Below, piece by piece: positions 43,188-51,179 of a stretch of DNA of 64,000 bases. Source of the DNA: Arthrobacter sp. StoSoilA2 (GTDB lineage Bacteria > Actinomycetota > Actinomycetes > Actinomycetales > Micrococcaceae); NCBI RefSeq assembly GCF_019977195.1, contig NZ_AP024643.1, positions 2,728,001-2,792,000 on the forward strand, read 5' to 3'. The stretch's first letter is position 1; the number at the start of each line of letters is the position of its first letter. The position numbers and the translations under genes are program-made. The notes below the pieces were generated by a model that was not told the DNA's origin, did no database searches, and saw only the letters and a list, made by a program, of their open reading frames with translations.

Positions 43188-44195
43188 TCAGCCGCCGAGA
43201 ATGCGGGAAAGGTAGCGGGCCACGGCGCGCACGGCAGCCATGGTGGTGGGATAGTCCATCCGGGTTGGTCCGAGGATTCCGACCTTGGCTCCGGAGCCGT
43301 ACCCCGTTGCCACGACCGAGGCCTCGGCCAGGCCGTCGTAAGGATTCTCGCGTCCGATGCTGACTGTCACGCCGCGGGGATCATCCCCCATATCGGACAA
43401 CAACCGGAGCATGACAACTTGTTCCTCAAGAGCTTCCAGCACTGGCCCGATACTCAACGGGAAATCCACATTGGAGCGGGCAAGGTTGGCTGTTCCGGCC
43501 ATGACGATGCGCTCTTCACGGCTGGTGTCGCTCAAAGCCTGGAGACCATGGGCAAGATGCTGCGCGAGTGCGCGAAGGTCCGGCGGGCACAGCGCCACGA
43601 CGGATGGCAGCACCTGCGGCAGCAGCGCCAGCTGGGTTCCCGCGATACTGCCAAGGAACCGGGAGCGCAGTGCCATCAGGGCCTCGTTGCTGACATCGGA
43701 GCCAGCCTCGATGACCTTCTGGCCAACGCTTCCTGTATCTGCGATGAGGACCACCAGCACCTGCTTGGGCGCCAGGAGGACAAATTCAACGTGACGGACA
43801 AGTGCGCGGTTGGAGTGCGGGTACTGTACGACGGCGACCTGGTTGGTCAGTTGCGACAGGAGCCTGACGGTGCGCTCAAGGATGTCATCGAGGTCGTCCG
43901 GCCCTTCCAGCAGCGAGTGGATGGCTCGACGCTCCGCGGCGGACAACGGCTTGACCTGCGAGATCCTGTCCACGAACAGCCGATAGCCCTTGTCCGTTGG
44001 GATCCGGCCGGCACTGGTGTGCGGCGCCGCGATCAGGCCCTCTTCTTCAAGTACGGCCATGTCGTTTCGGATGGTGGCGCTTGAAACGCCGAGATGGTGC
44101 CGCTCCACAAGTGCCTTGGATCCAACCGGCTCACGGGAATGCACATAATCCTCAACAATTGCGCGCAGTACTTCAAGCTTGCGTGGCTCACTCAT
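43188..44195 (-). CDS. hrcA: Heat-inducible transcription repressor HrcA
   Basis: The product has 335 residues from ATG 44195, behind AGGAGG. The N-terminal winged helix (SEPRKLEVLRAIVEDYVHSR through SSATIRNDMAVLEEEGL) is followed by a GAF-like dimerisation domain. HrcA binds CIRCE operators and loses activity when GroE is occupied. A CIRCE element lies 62 nt upstream at 44257-44283, so the gene is autoregulated with dnaJ. Confidence 0.96.
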   Translation of the reverse strand: MSEPRKLEVLRAIVEDYVHSREPVGSKALVERHHLGVSSATIRNDMAVLEEEGLIAAPHTSAGRIPTDKGYRLFVDRISQVKPLSAAERRAIHSLLEGPDDLDDILERTVRLLSQLTNQVAVVQYPHSNRALVRHVEFVLLAPKQVLVVLIADTGSVGQKVIEAGSDVSNEALMALRSRFLGSIAGTQLALLPQVLPSVVALCPPDLRALAQHLAHGLQALSDTSREERIVMAGTANLARSNVDFPLSIGPVLEALEEQVVMLRLLSDMGDDPRGVTVSIGRENPYDGLAEASVVATGYGSGAKVGILGPTRMDYPTTMAAVRAVARYLSRILGG

Positions 44196-44256
44196 TGCAA
44201 CACCTCCTGACGACTGTCCCGGCCTGTGTAGGACCGATAGCTTTTCGGACCAATAC

Positions 44257-44283
44257 TTAGCACTCAACATGCCCAAGTGCTAA
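44257..44283. promoter_or_regulatory. CIRCE operator (HrcA site)
   Basis: TTAGCACTC, 9 nt, then AAGTGCTAA. Only the first base of the second arm departs from the consensus TTAGCACTC-N9-GAGTGCTAA. Confidence 0.93.
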
Positions 44284-44364
44284 CAAGTCTAGTATGAGCC
44301 AGCACGTTGCTAGCATTGAAACCGCCCGCGGGAGTTATTCCCAGCACAACCAGCACAAAGGGGT

Positions 44365-45237
44365 ATGAAGTCCTTGGCTTTCGATACGTGGGGCCCGCAG
44401 GATCTGTCCGCTCCTGCCAAACGCCAGCTCCCCGAGGTAGCCGTCCAGCGCGGGATGGTCCTTGAAGACGTCCAGTCCGGCTGGGTGGGCGAAGTCACCC
44501 GCGTGGAGAAATCGGGGGGAATGCACATCGTCTCCCTTGAGGACCGGCGTGGTAAAACCAAGTCCTTCCAGCTCGGATTCGGTTTCCTGCTTGAAGGACA
44601 GGCCATCCGCCTCATGCCGCCGGCGGCAAAGGCTCCTGGTTCGACTCCTGGTTCATCTCTGCAGCCGGGTCGAACGGCATCCGGGTCCGTCAGGGTCCTG
44701 GGCCAGCGTGCCCAGGTGGCCAAGGCGAGCCGTATTTGGGTGGAAGGCAAGCACGACGCCGAACTGGTGGAGAAAGTCTGGGGCGATGATCTCCGCATTG
44801 AGGGCATCGTCGTAGAGCCGCTGCACGGCGTGGACGACCTCAGGTCAGCGATCGCAGAGTTCTCACCCGGGCCCGGCCGCAGGCTTGGGATCCTGGTAGA
44901 CCATCTGGTAGCGGGCTCAAAGGAATCACGCATCGCCGCAGAAGCCATGACGGTGCCCGGAGCCGCCGGAAACGTGCTGATCGTCGGCCATCCGTACGTA
45001 GACGTCTGGCAAGCGATCCGGCCAAAAGTGCTGGGTATTGAGCGGTGGCCGGACGTTCCACGCGGCACTGACTGGAAGACCGGAATATTGACCGCTTTCG
45101 GTTGGCCGCACGAAACCGCCGAAGACATTGGACTCGGCTGGCAGCGCCTGCTTGGTGCGGTCCGCACCTACGCCGATCTGGAAGCCTCGCTGCTGGGAAG
45201 GGTGGAGGAAGTCATCGATTTCCTCACCACTGCCTGA
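44365..45237 (+). CDS. DUF3097 family protein
   Basis: The product has 290 residues from ATG 44365, behind AAAGGGG. The N-terminal part reads GMVLEDVQSGWVGEVTRVEK; the C-terminal half has WVEGKHDAELVEKVWGDDL, resembling a Toprim-like segment, then GILVDHLVAGSKESRIAA with possible metal-binding acids. DUF3097 is an actinobacterial family of unknown function; the Toprim resemblance suggests nucleic-acid work but this is inference. Confidence 0.85.
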   Translation: MKSLAFDTWGPQDLSAPAKRQLPEVAVQRGMVLEDVQSGWVGEVTRVEKSGGMHIVSLEDRRGKTKSFQLGFGFLLEGQAIRLMPPAAKAPGSTPGSSLQPGRTASGSVRVLGQRAQVAKASRIWVEGKHDAELVEKVWGDDLRIEGIVVEPLHGVDDLRSAIAEFSPGPGRRLGILVDHLVAGSKESRIAAEAMTVPGAAGNVLIVGHPYVDVWQAIRPKVLGIERWPDVPRGTDWKTGILTAFGWPHETAEDIGLGWQRLLGAVRTYADLEASLLGRVEEVIDFLTTA

Positions 45238-45373
45238 CGGTCTTGTCCTGAATTTACGTTTCCTGAACGCACTTTTCCCGGGAACGTAACGGGGCGTTGG
45301 TCCCGGGATGACCCGGAACCCAGTATTCTGGGACAGCAACACTGCAGCATCTTTACAGCAAAGGGAAGACACC

Positions 45374-45787
45374 GTGGCAGAGAACGCTCCTGAAGAACCG
45401 GGCAGCGCCGCAGGCCAGCCCCAGTACCATGGCGCGCCCGCAAACGCACTCCCACTGACGGCAAGCGAAGACCGCCAGTGGGCCACCCTTGCGCACTTCG
45501 GGGGAATTCTGGGATGCCTGCCCTCCCTGCTGATCTATCTGATCTTCCGTGATCGCGGGCCGTTTACGGCGCAGGAATCCAAGGAAGCCCTGAACTTCAC
45601 GCTCCCTCCGACCATCGCAGCAGTCCTGGCGAATATCCTTGTTCTGCTTCCAGTGGTGGGAAATATCTTTGCAGTCATCGCCACGGGCATCTGGGTAGCA
45701 CTTACGTGCTTCTCAGTCTCGGCTGGTATTCGTGTCAACCACGGGCAGCCCCACCGCTACAAGCTCAACCTGCGCTGGATTAAGTAG
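45374..45787 (+). CDS. DUF4870-domain membrane protein
   Basis: The product has 137 residues from GTG 45374, behind AAGGGAAG; an open frame upstream to 45308 lacks support. An acidic, Pro/Ala-rich N-terminus leads to DRQWATLAHFGGILGCLPSLLIYLIFRD, and then two more hydrophobic segments, the Tic20-like DUF4870 pattern. Function unknown. It converges on hemW with a shared hairpin. Confidence 0.85.
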   Translation: MAENAPEEPGSAAGQPQYHGAPANALPLTASEDRQWATLAHFGGILGCLPSLLIYLIFRDRGPFTAQESKEALNFTLPPTIAAVLANILVLLPVVGNIFAVIATGIWVALTCFSVSAGIRVNHGQPHRYKLNLRWIK

Positions 45788-45799
45788 TCCCGGGCCACC

Positions 45800-45837
45800 G
45801 CAGGATTCTTCCGACGGTTAGTCCGGCAGAATCCTGC
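45800..45837. terminator. Hairpin shared by the DUF4870 gene and hemW
   Basis: GCAGGATTCT (45800-45809) pairs with AGAATCCTGC (45828-45837). It overlaps the hemW stop. Confidence 0.75.
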
Positions 45838-47047
45838 GCACCACGGCGTCCGCCAGTAGCCGGCCTTTGAGCGTAAGAACCAGGCGACCCTTGAAGGCCG
45901 CAACCGGGTCCACCAGCTCTTCAGCGATAAGTCCCGCCATCGCATGGCGGCCGACTTTGTCCAACGCATCCACCGCTAGCCCTGTACCGAGCCGCGCCTC
46001 AAGCATGATGCGCTCGACTTCCCGGGTGTCGGCGTCGAGAGTTTCCCTGCCGGCTGCCGGCGAGTCTCCTGCAGCCAGCCTGTTGGCGTAAGCCGTGGGG
46101 TGCTTAACGTTCCACCAGCGGACACCGCCCACGTGGGAGTGGGCACCGGGACCAATACCCCACCAGTCATCGCCCCGCCAATAGGCAAGGTTGTGACGGC
46201 AGGCTTGTTCAGGCGTTTTCGACCAATTGCTGACCTCATACCAAGTCAGGCCGGCTTCGGAGATCAATTTGTCAGCGAGCTCATATTTGGCGGCGTGGTC
46301 GTCGTCGTCGATTCCCGGGACTTCGCCGCGGCGGATTTGGGCCGCCAGCTTTGTGCCGTCCTCCACGATCAGGGCATACGCGCTGATGTGGTCGGGTTCG
46401 TAGGAGAGGGCAGTCTCAAGGGACAGTTGCCAATCCGCCATCGACTCTCCCGGCGTGCCGTAGATGAGGTCAAGGCTAACGGCCAGGCCAGCCTCGCGCG
46501 CCCACTGGACCACCAGCGGAACACGGCTGGGCGTATGGGTGCGATCCAGCACTTTGAGCACGTGCGGTACCGCGGACTGCATGCCGAAGGAGACGCGCGT
46601 AAAGCCGGCATCAGCGAGCACCTTGAGCGATTCCGGCGTCACAGAGTCGGGGTTGGCTTCGGTGGTCACCTCTATGCCCGGCTCAAGTCCCCAATGCCCG
46701 ACGGCGGCGCGCAGGATACGTGCCAAGTCCTCGGCAGGGAGCAACGTGGGTGTTCCCCCGCCGAAGAATACGGTGCTCAGGGGCCGCTCCGGCAAGCCGG
46801 AAGCATTCAGGGCCGTTGCCGCGAAGTCCAGCTCCGTGACGGCCGTTTGGGCATAAGCATCCTGCGACGCCCCACCGCCGAGCTCCGTGGCCGTATAGGT
46901 ATTGAAGTCGCAATAGCCGCACCGCACCGCGCAGAACGGGATATGCACGTACAGCCCGAACTTGCGGTGCTCGACGCCGGTCAGCACCTGCGGAGGCAAC
47001 AAACCATCCGCAGGTGCCGGGTCGCCCAAAGGAAGGACGCTGGGCAT
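45818..47047 (-). CDS. hemW: Haem chaperone HemW / coproporphyrinogen oxidase-like radical SAM protein
   Basis: The product has 409 residues. CAVRCGYCDFNTY supplies the 4Fe-4S cysteines of the radical SAM site, and FGGGTPTLLPAEDLARIL and VTTEANPDSV are typical of the HemN/HemW group; a HemN C-terminal domain follows. HemW has the extra cysteine pattern for haem transfer rather than coproporphyrinogen oxidation. Its ATG directly follows the lepA stop with no gap, as in many actinobacteria. Confidence 0.92.
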   Translation of the reverse strand: MPSVLPLGDPAPADGLLPPQVLTGVEHRKFGLYVHIPFCAVRCGYCDFNTYTATELGGGASQDAYAQTAVTELDFAATALNASGLPERPLSTVFFGGGTPTLLPAEDLARILRAAVGHWGLEPGIEVTTEANPDSVTPESLKVLADAGFTRVSFGMQSAVPHVLKVLDRTHTPSRVPLVVQWAREAGLAVSLDLIYGTPGESMADWQLSLETALSYEPDHISAYALIVEDGTKLAAQIRRGEVPGIDDDDHAAKYELADKLISEAGLTWYEVSNWSKTPEQACRHNLAYWRGDDWWGIGPGAHSHVGGVRWWNVKHPTAYANRLAAGDSPAAGRETLDADTREVERIMLEARLGTGLAVDALDKVGRHAMAGLIAEELVDPVAAFKGRLVLTLKGRLLADAVVRRILPD

Positions 47048-48901
47048 CTACTTCTTGGCCTTGTCCTTGGACTCGTCGGTGGTCAGCGCGGCAATGAAAG
47101 CCTCCTGGGGCACTTCAACCCGGCCCACCATCTTCATGCGCTTCTTGCCTTCCTTCTGCTTCTCAAGCAGCTTGCGCTTACGGGTGATGTCACCGCCGTA
47201 GCACTTGGCAAGAACGTCCTTGCGGATGGCCCGAATGCTTTCCCGGGCAATGATGCGCGATCCGATGGCAGCCTGGATGGGCACCTCGAACTGCTGACGC
47301 GGGATGAGTTCGCGCAGCTTGCCGGTCATCATCACACCATAGGCGTAGGCCTTGTCACGGTGGGTGATGGCACTGAAAGCATCCACTTGCTCGCCCTGGA
47401 GAAGGATGTCCACCTTCACAAGGTCCGCGACCTGTTCGCCGTCGGCTTTCCAGTCCAGGGATGCGTAACCGCGTGTCTTGGACTTCAGGAGGTCGAAGAA
47501 GTCGAAGACGATTTCCGCCAGCGGGATCCAGTAGCGCAGTTCCACGCGGTCTTCTGACAAGTAGTCCATGCCACGCATCTGGCCACGGCGGCTCTGGCAG
47601 AGCTCCATAATGGATCCCACGAACTCGTTGGGCGCCAGGATCGTAGCGGACACCATGGGCTCGCGGACTTCTGCGATCTTGCCTGTGGGATATTCGCTGG
47701 GGTTGGTCACGTGGACCACCTTCTTGTCCTCCAGCGTGACCTCATACTCAACGTTGGGAGCTGTGGAGATGAGGTCCAGGTTGTACTCGCGCTCGAGGCG
47801 CTCACGGGTGATTTCGAGGTGCAGCAAACCCAGGAAGCCAACGCGGAAGCCAAAGCCCAGGGCAGCAGACGTCTCGGGCTCGTAGACCAGGGCGGCGTCG
47901 TTCAGCATCAGTTTCTCGAGGGCATCGCGGAGAACGGGGTAGTCAGTTCCATCGAGCGGGTACAGACCCGAGAACACCATCGGCTTGGCGTCGGCGTAGC
48001 CGCTGAGCGACTCCGATGCCGGCTTGGCGAGGTTGGTTACGGTATCGCCCACCTTGGACTGGCGAACATCCTTCACACCGGTGATGAGGTAACCCACTTC
48101 ACCGACTCCGAGGCCCTTGGACGGTGTGGGCTCCGGGGAACTCACACCGATCTCCAGGAGCTCGTGCGTGGCCCGTGTTGACATCATCTGGATGCGTTCC
48201 CGCGGATGCAGCATGCCATCCACAACGCGGACGTAGGTGACCACGCCACGGTAGGTGTCATAGACGGAGTCGAAGATCATGGCACGTGCCGGTGCGTCGG
48301 GATTGCCGACGGGGGCCGGGAGGTCGCGGACGATCTTGTCCAGCAGCGCTTCCACGCCCACACCGGTCTTACCCGAAACCTTCAGGACATCATCCGGGTC
48401 TCCGCCAATAAGGTTGGCCAGTTCTGCCGCATACTTTTCAGGCTGGGCAGCCGGAAGGTCGATCTTATTCAGCACGGGGATGATGGTGAGGTTGTTCTCC
48501 ATCGCCAGGTAAAGGTTGGCAAGCGTCTGGGCTTCGATACCCTGCGCTGCATCAACCAGCAGCACGGCACCTTCACAGGCTGCCAGGGAGCGCGACACCT
48601 CATAGGTGAAGTCGACGTGGCCAGGAGTATCGATCATGTTGAGGGCATAGCTGGTGCCATCGAGTTCCCATGGCATACGTACTGCCTGGGACTTGATGGT
48701 GATGCCGCGCTCACGTTCGATGTCCATACGGTCCAGATACTGGGCCTTCATGTCGCGCTGTTGAACGACGCCGGTGTACTGCAGCATGCGGTCGGCCAGG
48801 GTGGACTTACCGTGGTCGATGTGGGCAATGATGCAGAAGTTCCGGATGATGGCCGGATCTGTTGCGGCGGGCACCGGTGCGGTGCGGGCCATGGGAGACA
48901 C
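47048..48901 (-). CDS. lepA: Elongation factor 4 (LepA)
   Basis: The product has 617 residues from GTG 48901, which follows AAGGA with a 6-nt gap; an ATG three codons downstream is the alternative. GTPase motifs AHIDHGKSTL, DTPGHVDF and NKIDL are clear, and the C-terminal LepA-specific domain ends in KRKLLEKQKEGKKRMKMVG. It back-translocates ribosomes or aids initiation-complex formation under stress. It is co-transcribed with hemW. Confidence 0.96.
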   Translation of the reverse strand: MSPMARTAPVPAATDPAIIRNFCIIAHIDHGKSTLADRMLQYTGVVQQRDMKAQYLDRMDIERERGITIKSQAVRMPWELDGTSYALNMIDTPGHVDFTYEVSRSLAACEGAVLLVDAAQGIEAQTLANLYLAMENNLTIIPVLNKIDLPAAQPEKYAAELANLIGGDPDDVLKVSGKTGVGVEALLDKIVRDLPAPVGNPDAPARAMIFDSVYDTYRGVVTYVRVVDGMLHPRERIQMMSTRATHELLEIGVSSPEPTPSKGLGVGEVGYLITGVKDVRQSKVGDTVTNLAKPASESLSGYADAKPMVFSGLYPLDGTDYPVLRDALEKLMLNDAALVYEPETSAALGFGFRVGFLGLLHLEITRERLEREYNLDLISTAPNVEYEVTLEDKKVVHVTNPSEYPTGKIAEVREPMVSATILAPNEFVGSIMELCQSRRGQMRGMDYLSEDRVELRYWIPLAEIVFDFFDLLKSKTRGYASLDWKADGEQVADLVKVDILLQGEQVDAFSAITHRDKAYAYGVMMTGKLRELIPRQQFEVPIQAAIGSRIIARESIRAIRKDVLAKCYGGDITRKRKLLEKQKEGKKRMKMVGRVEVPQEAFIAALTTDESKDKAKK

Positions 48902-49071
48902 GCAGGATCCTTACTGTCGACACTCACGCGGCATATCCACCGGCTGGGCAAAGGCCAGCCGGGACACGCCGCGCATCTGATCCTCTAGTCTCCCACGAAC
49001 CTGCGGTTCCCCGTACATTCCTGCCGGTCTCGATGAAGCGCCGCGTACGTTCGCTCGCCGGACCATCGCGG

Positions 49072-49084
49072 TAGCGTTGTCCGC
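49072..49084 (+). promoter_or_regulatory. -10 box TAGCGT, leaderless PemK gene
   Basis: TAGCGT (49072-49077) plus 7 nt leads to ATG 49085; no ribosome site. Confidence 0.4.
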
Positions 49085-49639
49085 ATGGCTTTGGACTTGC
49101 GCCCACTGGGCAAACTCATCCTTCGATCCCTCAAGACACTTGGCGGCAGCAGCACCAGTAGCAGGAACAACGCTCCCGCTGGTTTCCCGAGGCAGAAGAG
49201 CCGGCAATCCGCCTTGGGGCCTCAACCGGCTGCCTTCCCGGGCGACTACCCCGGCGACTTCGTGGGAGCAGCAAAACTGCACTACTCCCCCAAACCGGAT
49301 GGGCGGCCCGATCCGGGAGAAATTGTGTGGACCTGGGTCCCGTTCGAAGAGGATTTCTCGCAGGGCAAGGATCGCCCTGTGCTGTTGGTTGGCAGGGATG
49401 GCGAGTGGCTGCTGGGCCTCATGCTGACGTCCAAGGACCACGACAACGGCGGGCGCGCCGGCGATTACGTTGATGTTGGAGTGGGCCAGTGGGACCGTCA
49501 AGGGCGGCCGAGTGAAGTCAAAATTGACCGCGTGATCCGGGTGAACCCGGAGGCGATCCGGCGTGAAGGTGCAGTCCTCGGCAAGCCGGCATTTCTTGAG
49601 ATTTCCCGCGCCCTGAGGGACCGACACGGCTGGAGCTGA
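49085..49639 (+). CDS. PemK/MazF-like protein, no adjacent antitoxin
   Basis: The product has 184 residues. A poorly conserved, basic N-terminus (about 1-60) precedes a PemK/MazF-type fold: DPGEIVWTWVPFEEDFSQGKDRPVLLVG is the classic opening and the KIDRVIRVNPEAIRREG segment the later part. MazF proteins cut RNA and are normally paired with an antitoxin; none is encoded on either side (lepA and rpsT). The N-terminal extension might act in cis, or the protein may have lost toxicity. TAGCGT 7 nt before the ATG suggests a leaderless message. Confidence 0.8.
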   Translation: MALDLRPLGKLILRSLKTLGGSSTSSRNNAPAGFPRQKSRQSALGPQPAAFPGDYPGDFVGAAKLHYSPKPDGRPDPGEIVWTWVPFEEDFSQGKDRPVLLVGRDGEWLLGLMLTSKDHDNGGRAGDYVDVGVGQWDRQGRPSEVKIDRVIRVNPEAIRREGAVLGKPAFLEISRALRDRHGWS

Positions 49640-49807
49640 CCAGCGCGTCCACACTGGGCCGCGCTTTCTGCTATCCTTTATAGCTGTGTGTCCGTGCAGG
49701 TCGACGGCCACTCATGGTTGGCTGCCATAGGCATCCCCACGCCGCTCAGTCGATGGCCAACCTGAAAACCCTCTAGACCATTTCCGCATTAAAAAGAGAG
49801 TTCATAC

Positions 49808-50068
49808 GTGGCTAATATCAAGTCCCAGAAGAAGCGCATCCTCACCAACGAGAAGGCTCGCCTGCGTAACAACGCCGTCAAGTCCGAGCTGAAGACGGCC
49901 ATCCGCGCCGTTGCCAACGCCGTTGAGTCTGCTGACAAGGATGCTGCTGCAACTGCACTTGTTGCTGCCAGCCGGAAGCTGGACAAGGCTGTCAGCAAGG
50001 GCGTTATTCACAAGAACAACGCTGCAAACCGCAAGTCGGCGATCTCCAAGAAGGTCAACGCACTCTAA
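49808..50068 (+). CDS. rpsT: 30S ribosomal protein S20
   Basis: The product has 86 residues, starting MANIKSQKKRILTNEKARLR, the typical basic bS20 helix pair, and ending SAISKKVNAL. It binds the 5' domain of 16S rRNA early in 30S assembly. The promoter should lie in 49640-49807, where TATCCT at 49672-49677 is a candidate. It converges on holA with a terminator between. Confidence 0.97.
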   Translation: MANIKSQKKRILTNEKARLRNNAVKSELKTAIRAVANAVESADKDAAATALVAASRKLDKAVSKGVIHKNNAANRKSAISKKVNAL

Positions 50069-50095
50069 GGTTTTTCCAGTTCGACTGAGCTGATC

Positions 50096-50127
50096 AAAAG
50101 GCCGGCACCCACGGGCGCCGGCCTTTT
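50096..50127. terminator. rpsT terminator
   Basis: AAAAGGCCGGC (50096-50106) and GCCGGCCTTTT (50117-50127) form a perfect stem ending in T residues. Confidence 0.9.
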
Positions 50128-50162
50128 GGGTTTAACCGAAAACCGCCGTGAACGCGCCGGCT

Positions 50163-51179
50163 TCAGCGGCGGCTGGCCGACGTGGCGATCACCGTGACCG
50201 CGTGCTCCACGGCGTAGACCGGGTCACGCGACTCACCCTTCACCTGGGCATCCGCCTCGGCGATGACTTGGATGGAGCGGATCAGGCCTTCCGGGGTCCA
50301 ACGGCGGACATCGCGCTGGGCCTGCTCCACGAGCCAGGGCTGCATTCCCAGGTTCCTGGCGATGGTGGCCGGGGACCCGTTGGCTCCAGCAACCTTTGCC
50401 AGCGTCCGCAGTTTCGCCGCAAGCGCAGCCACCAAGGGGACTGGATCAACCCCGGTGGACAGGGCATGCCGCAAGGTGGACAAAGCCACTGGTCCGTTGC
50501 CGGCCATGGCAGCATCGGCCACCTTGAAAGCCGTAGCTTCCACCCGGCCACCGTAGTAGCGCTCCACGGTTTCGGCCGTGACAGCTGTGGTGGCGTCGGC
50601 AATCAGCTGGTTGCAGGCGGCCGCAAGCTCGGACAGATTGGCTCCCACCGCATTGACGAGGGCCTGGACGGCTTCGCCTTCAATCCGGCGACCACCGGCT
50701 TTGAACTCCGAGACAACAAACGCAGTTTTGTCCGCATCCTTCTTAAGAGGCTGGCAATCGATCACAGGCCATCCAGCGGATTTCACGGCGTCCAGCAATT
50801 TCTTCCCGCGAACACCGCCGGCATGGCGCAGCACCAAAACCACATCCTGCTCGGGATGGGACAAGTAGGACAAAGAGTCAGCCAGGAACGCATCATTCAT
50901 GGCTTCCAAGCCCTCTACTTCGATCAGCTTTCCCTCGCCGAACAGAGATGGGGTTACGGTCATCGCCAGGGAACCGGCCTCGTAGGCACCAGCATTCAGC
51001 CTGCTGAGTTCAACATCAGGTGTTGCCGTCCGGACGAGGGATCTGATGCGGTCCATGGCCCTGATACCGAGGTATTCTTCCGGGCCCGTGATCAGCACCA
51101 CCGCGGCCGGCGTCGCGTCCCGCCAACTGACGGTGTTGGCAGCGACGCTCTTGGCCCGGGTGTTTTGGGCAGCAGCCAC
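50163..51179 (-). CDS. holA: DNA polymerase III subunit delta
   Basis: The product has 338 residues from GTG 51179, behind GGAAGGAACC. The opening AAVVLITGPEEYLGIRAMDRI and the LFGEGKLIEVEGLEAM segment are typical of HolA; three domains of the clamp-loader fold follow. It opens the beta clamp within the clamp loader. Its 5' end lies inside the comEC frame: 164 nt overlap, unusually long for this strain. A 17-bp palindrome (51206-51222) sits just upstream of its ribosome site. Confidence 0.93.
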   Translation of the reverse strand: MAAAQNTRAKSVAANTVSWRDATPAAVVLITGPEEYLGIRAMDRIRSLVRTATPDVELSRLNAGAYEAGSLAMTVTPSLFGEGKLIEVEGLEAMNDAFLADSLSYLSHPEQDVVLVLRHAGGVRGKKLLDAVKSAGWPVIDCQPLKKDADKTAFVVSEFKAGGRRIEGEAVQALVNAVGANLSELAAACNQLIADATTAVTAETVERYYGGRVEATAFKVADAAMAGNGPVALSTLRHALSTGVDPVPLVAALAAKLRTLAKVAGANGSPATIARNLGMQPWLVEQAQRDVRRWTPEGLIRSIQVIAEADAQVKGESRDPVYAVEHAVTVIATSASRR

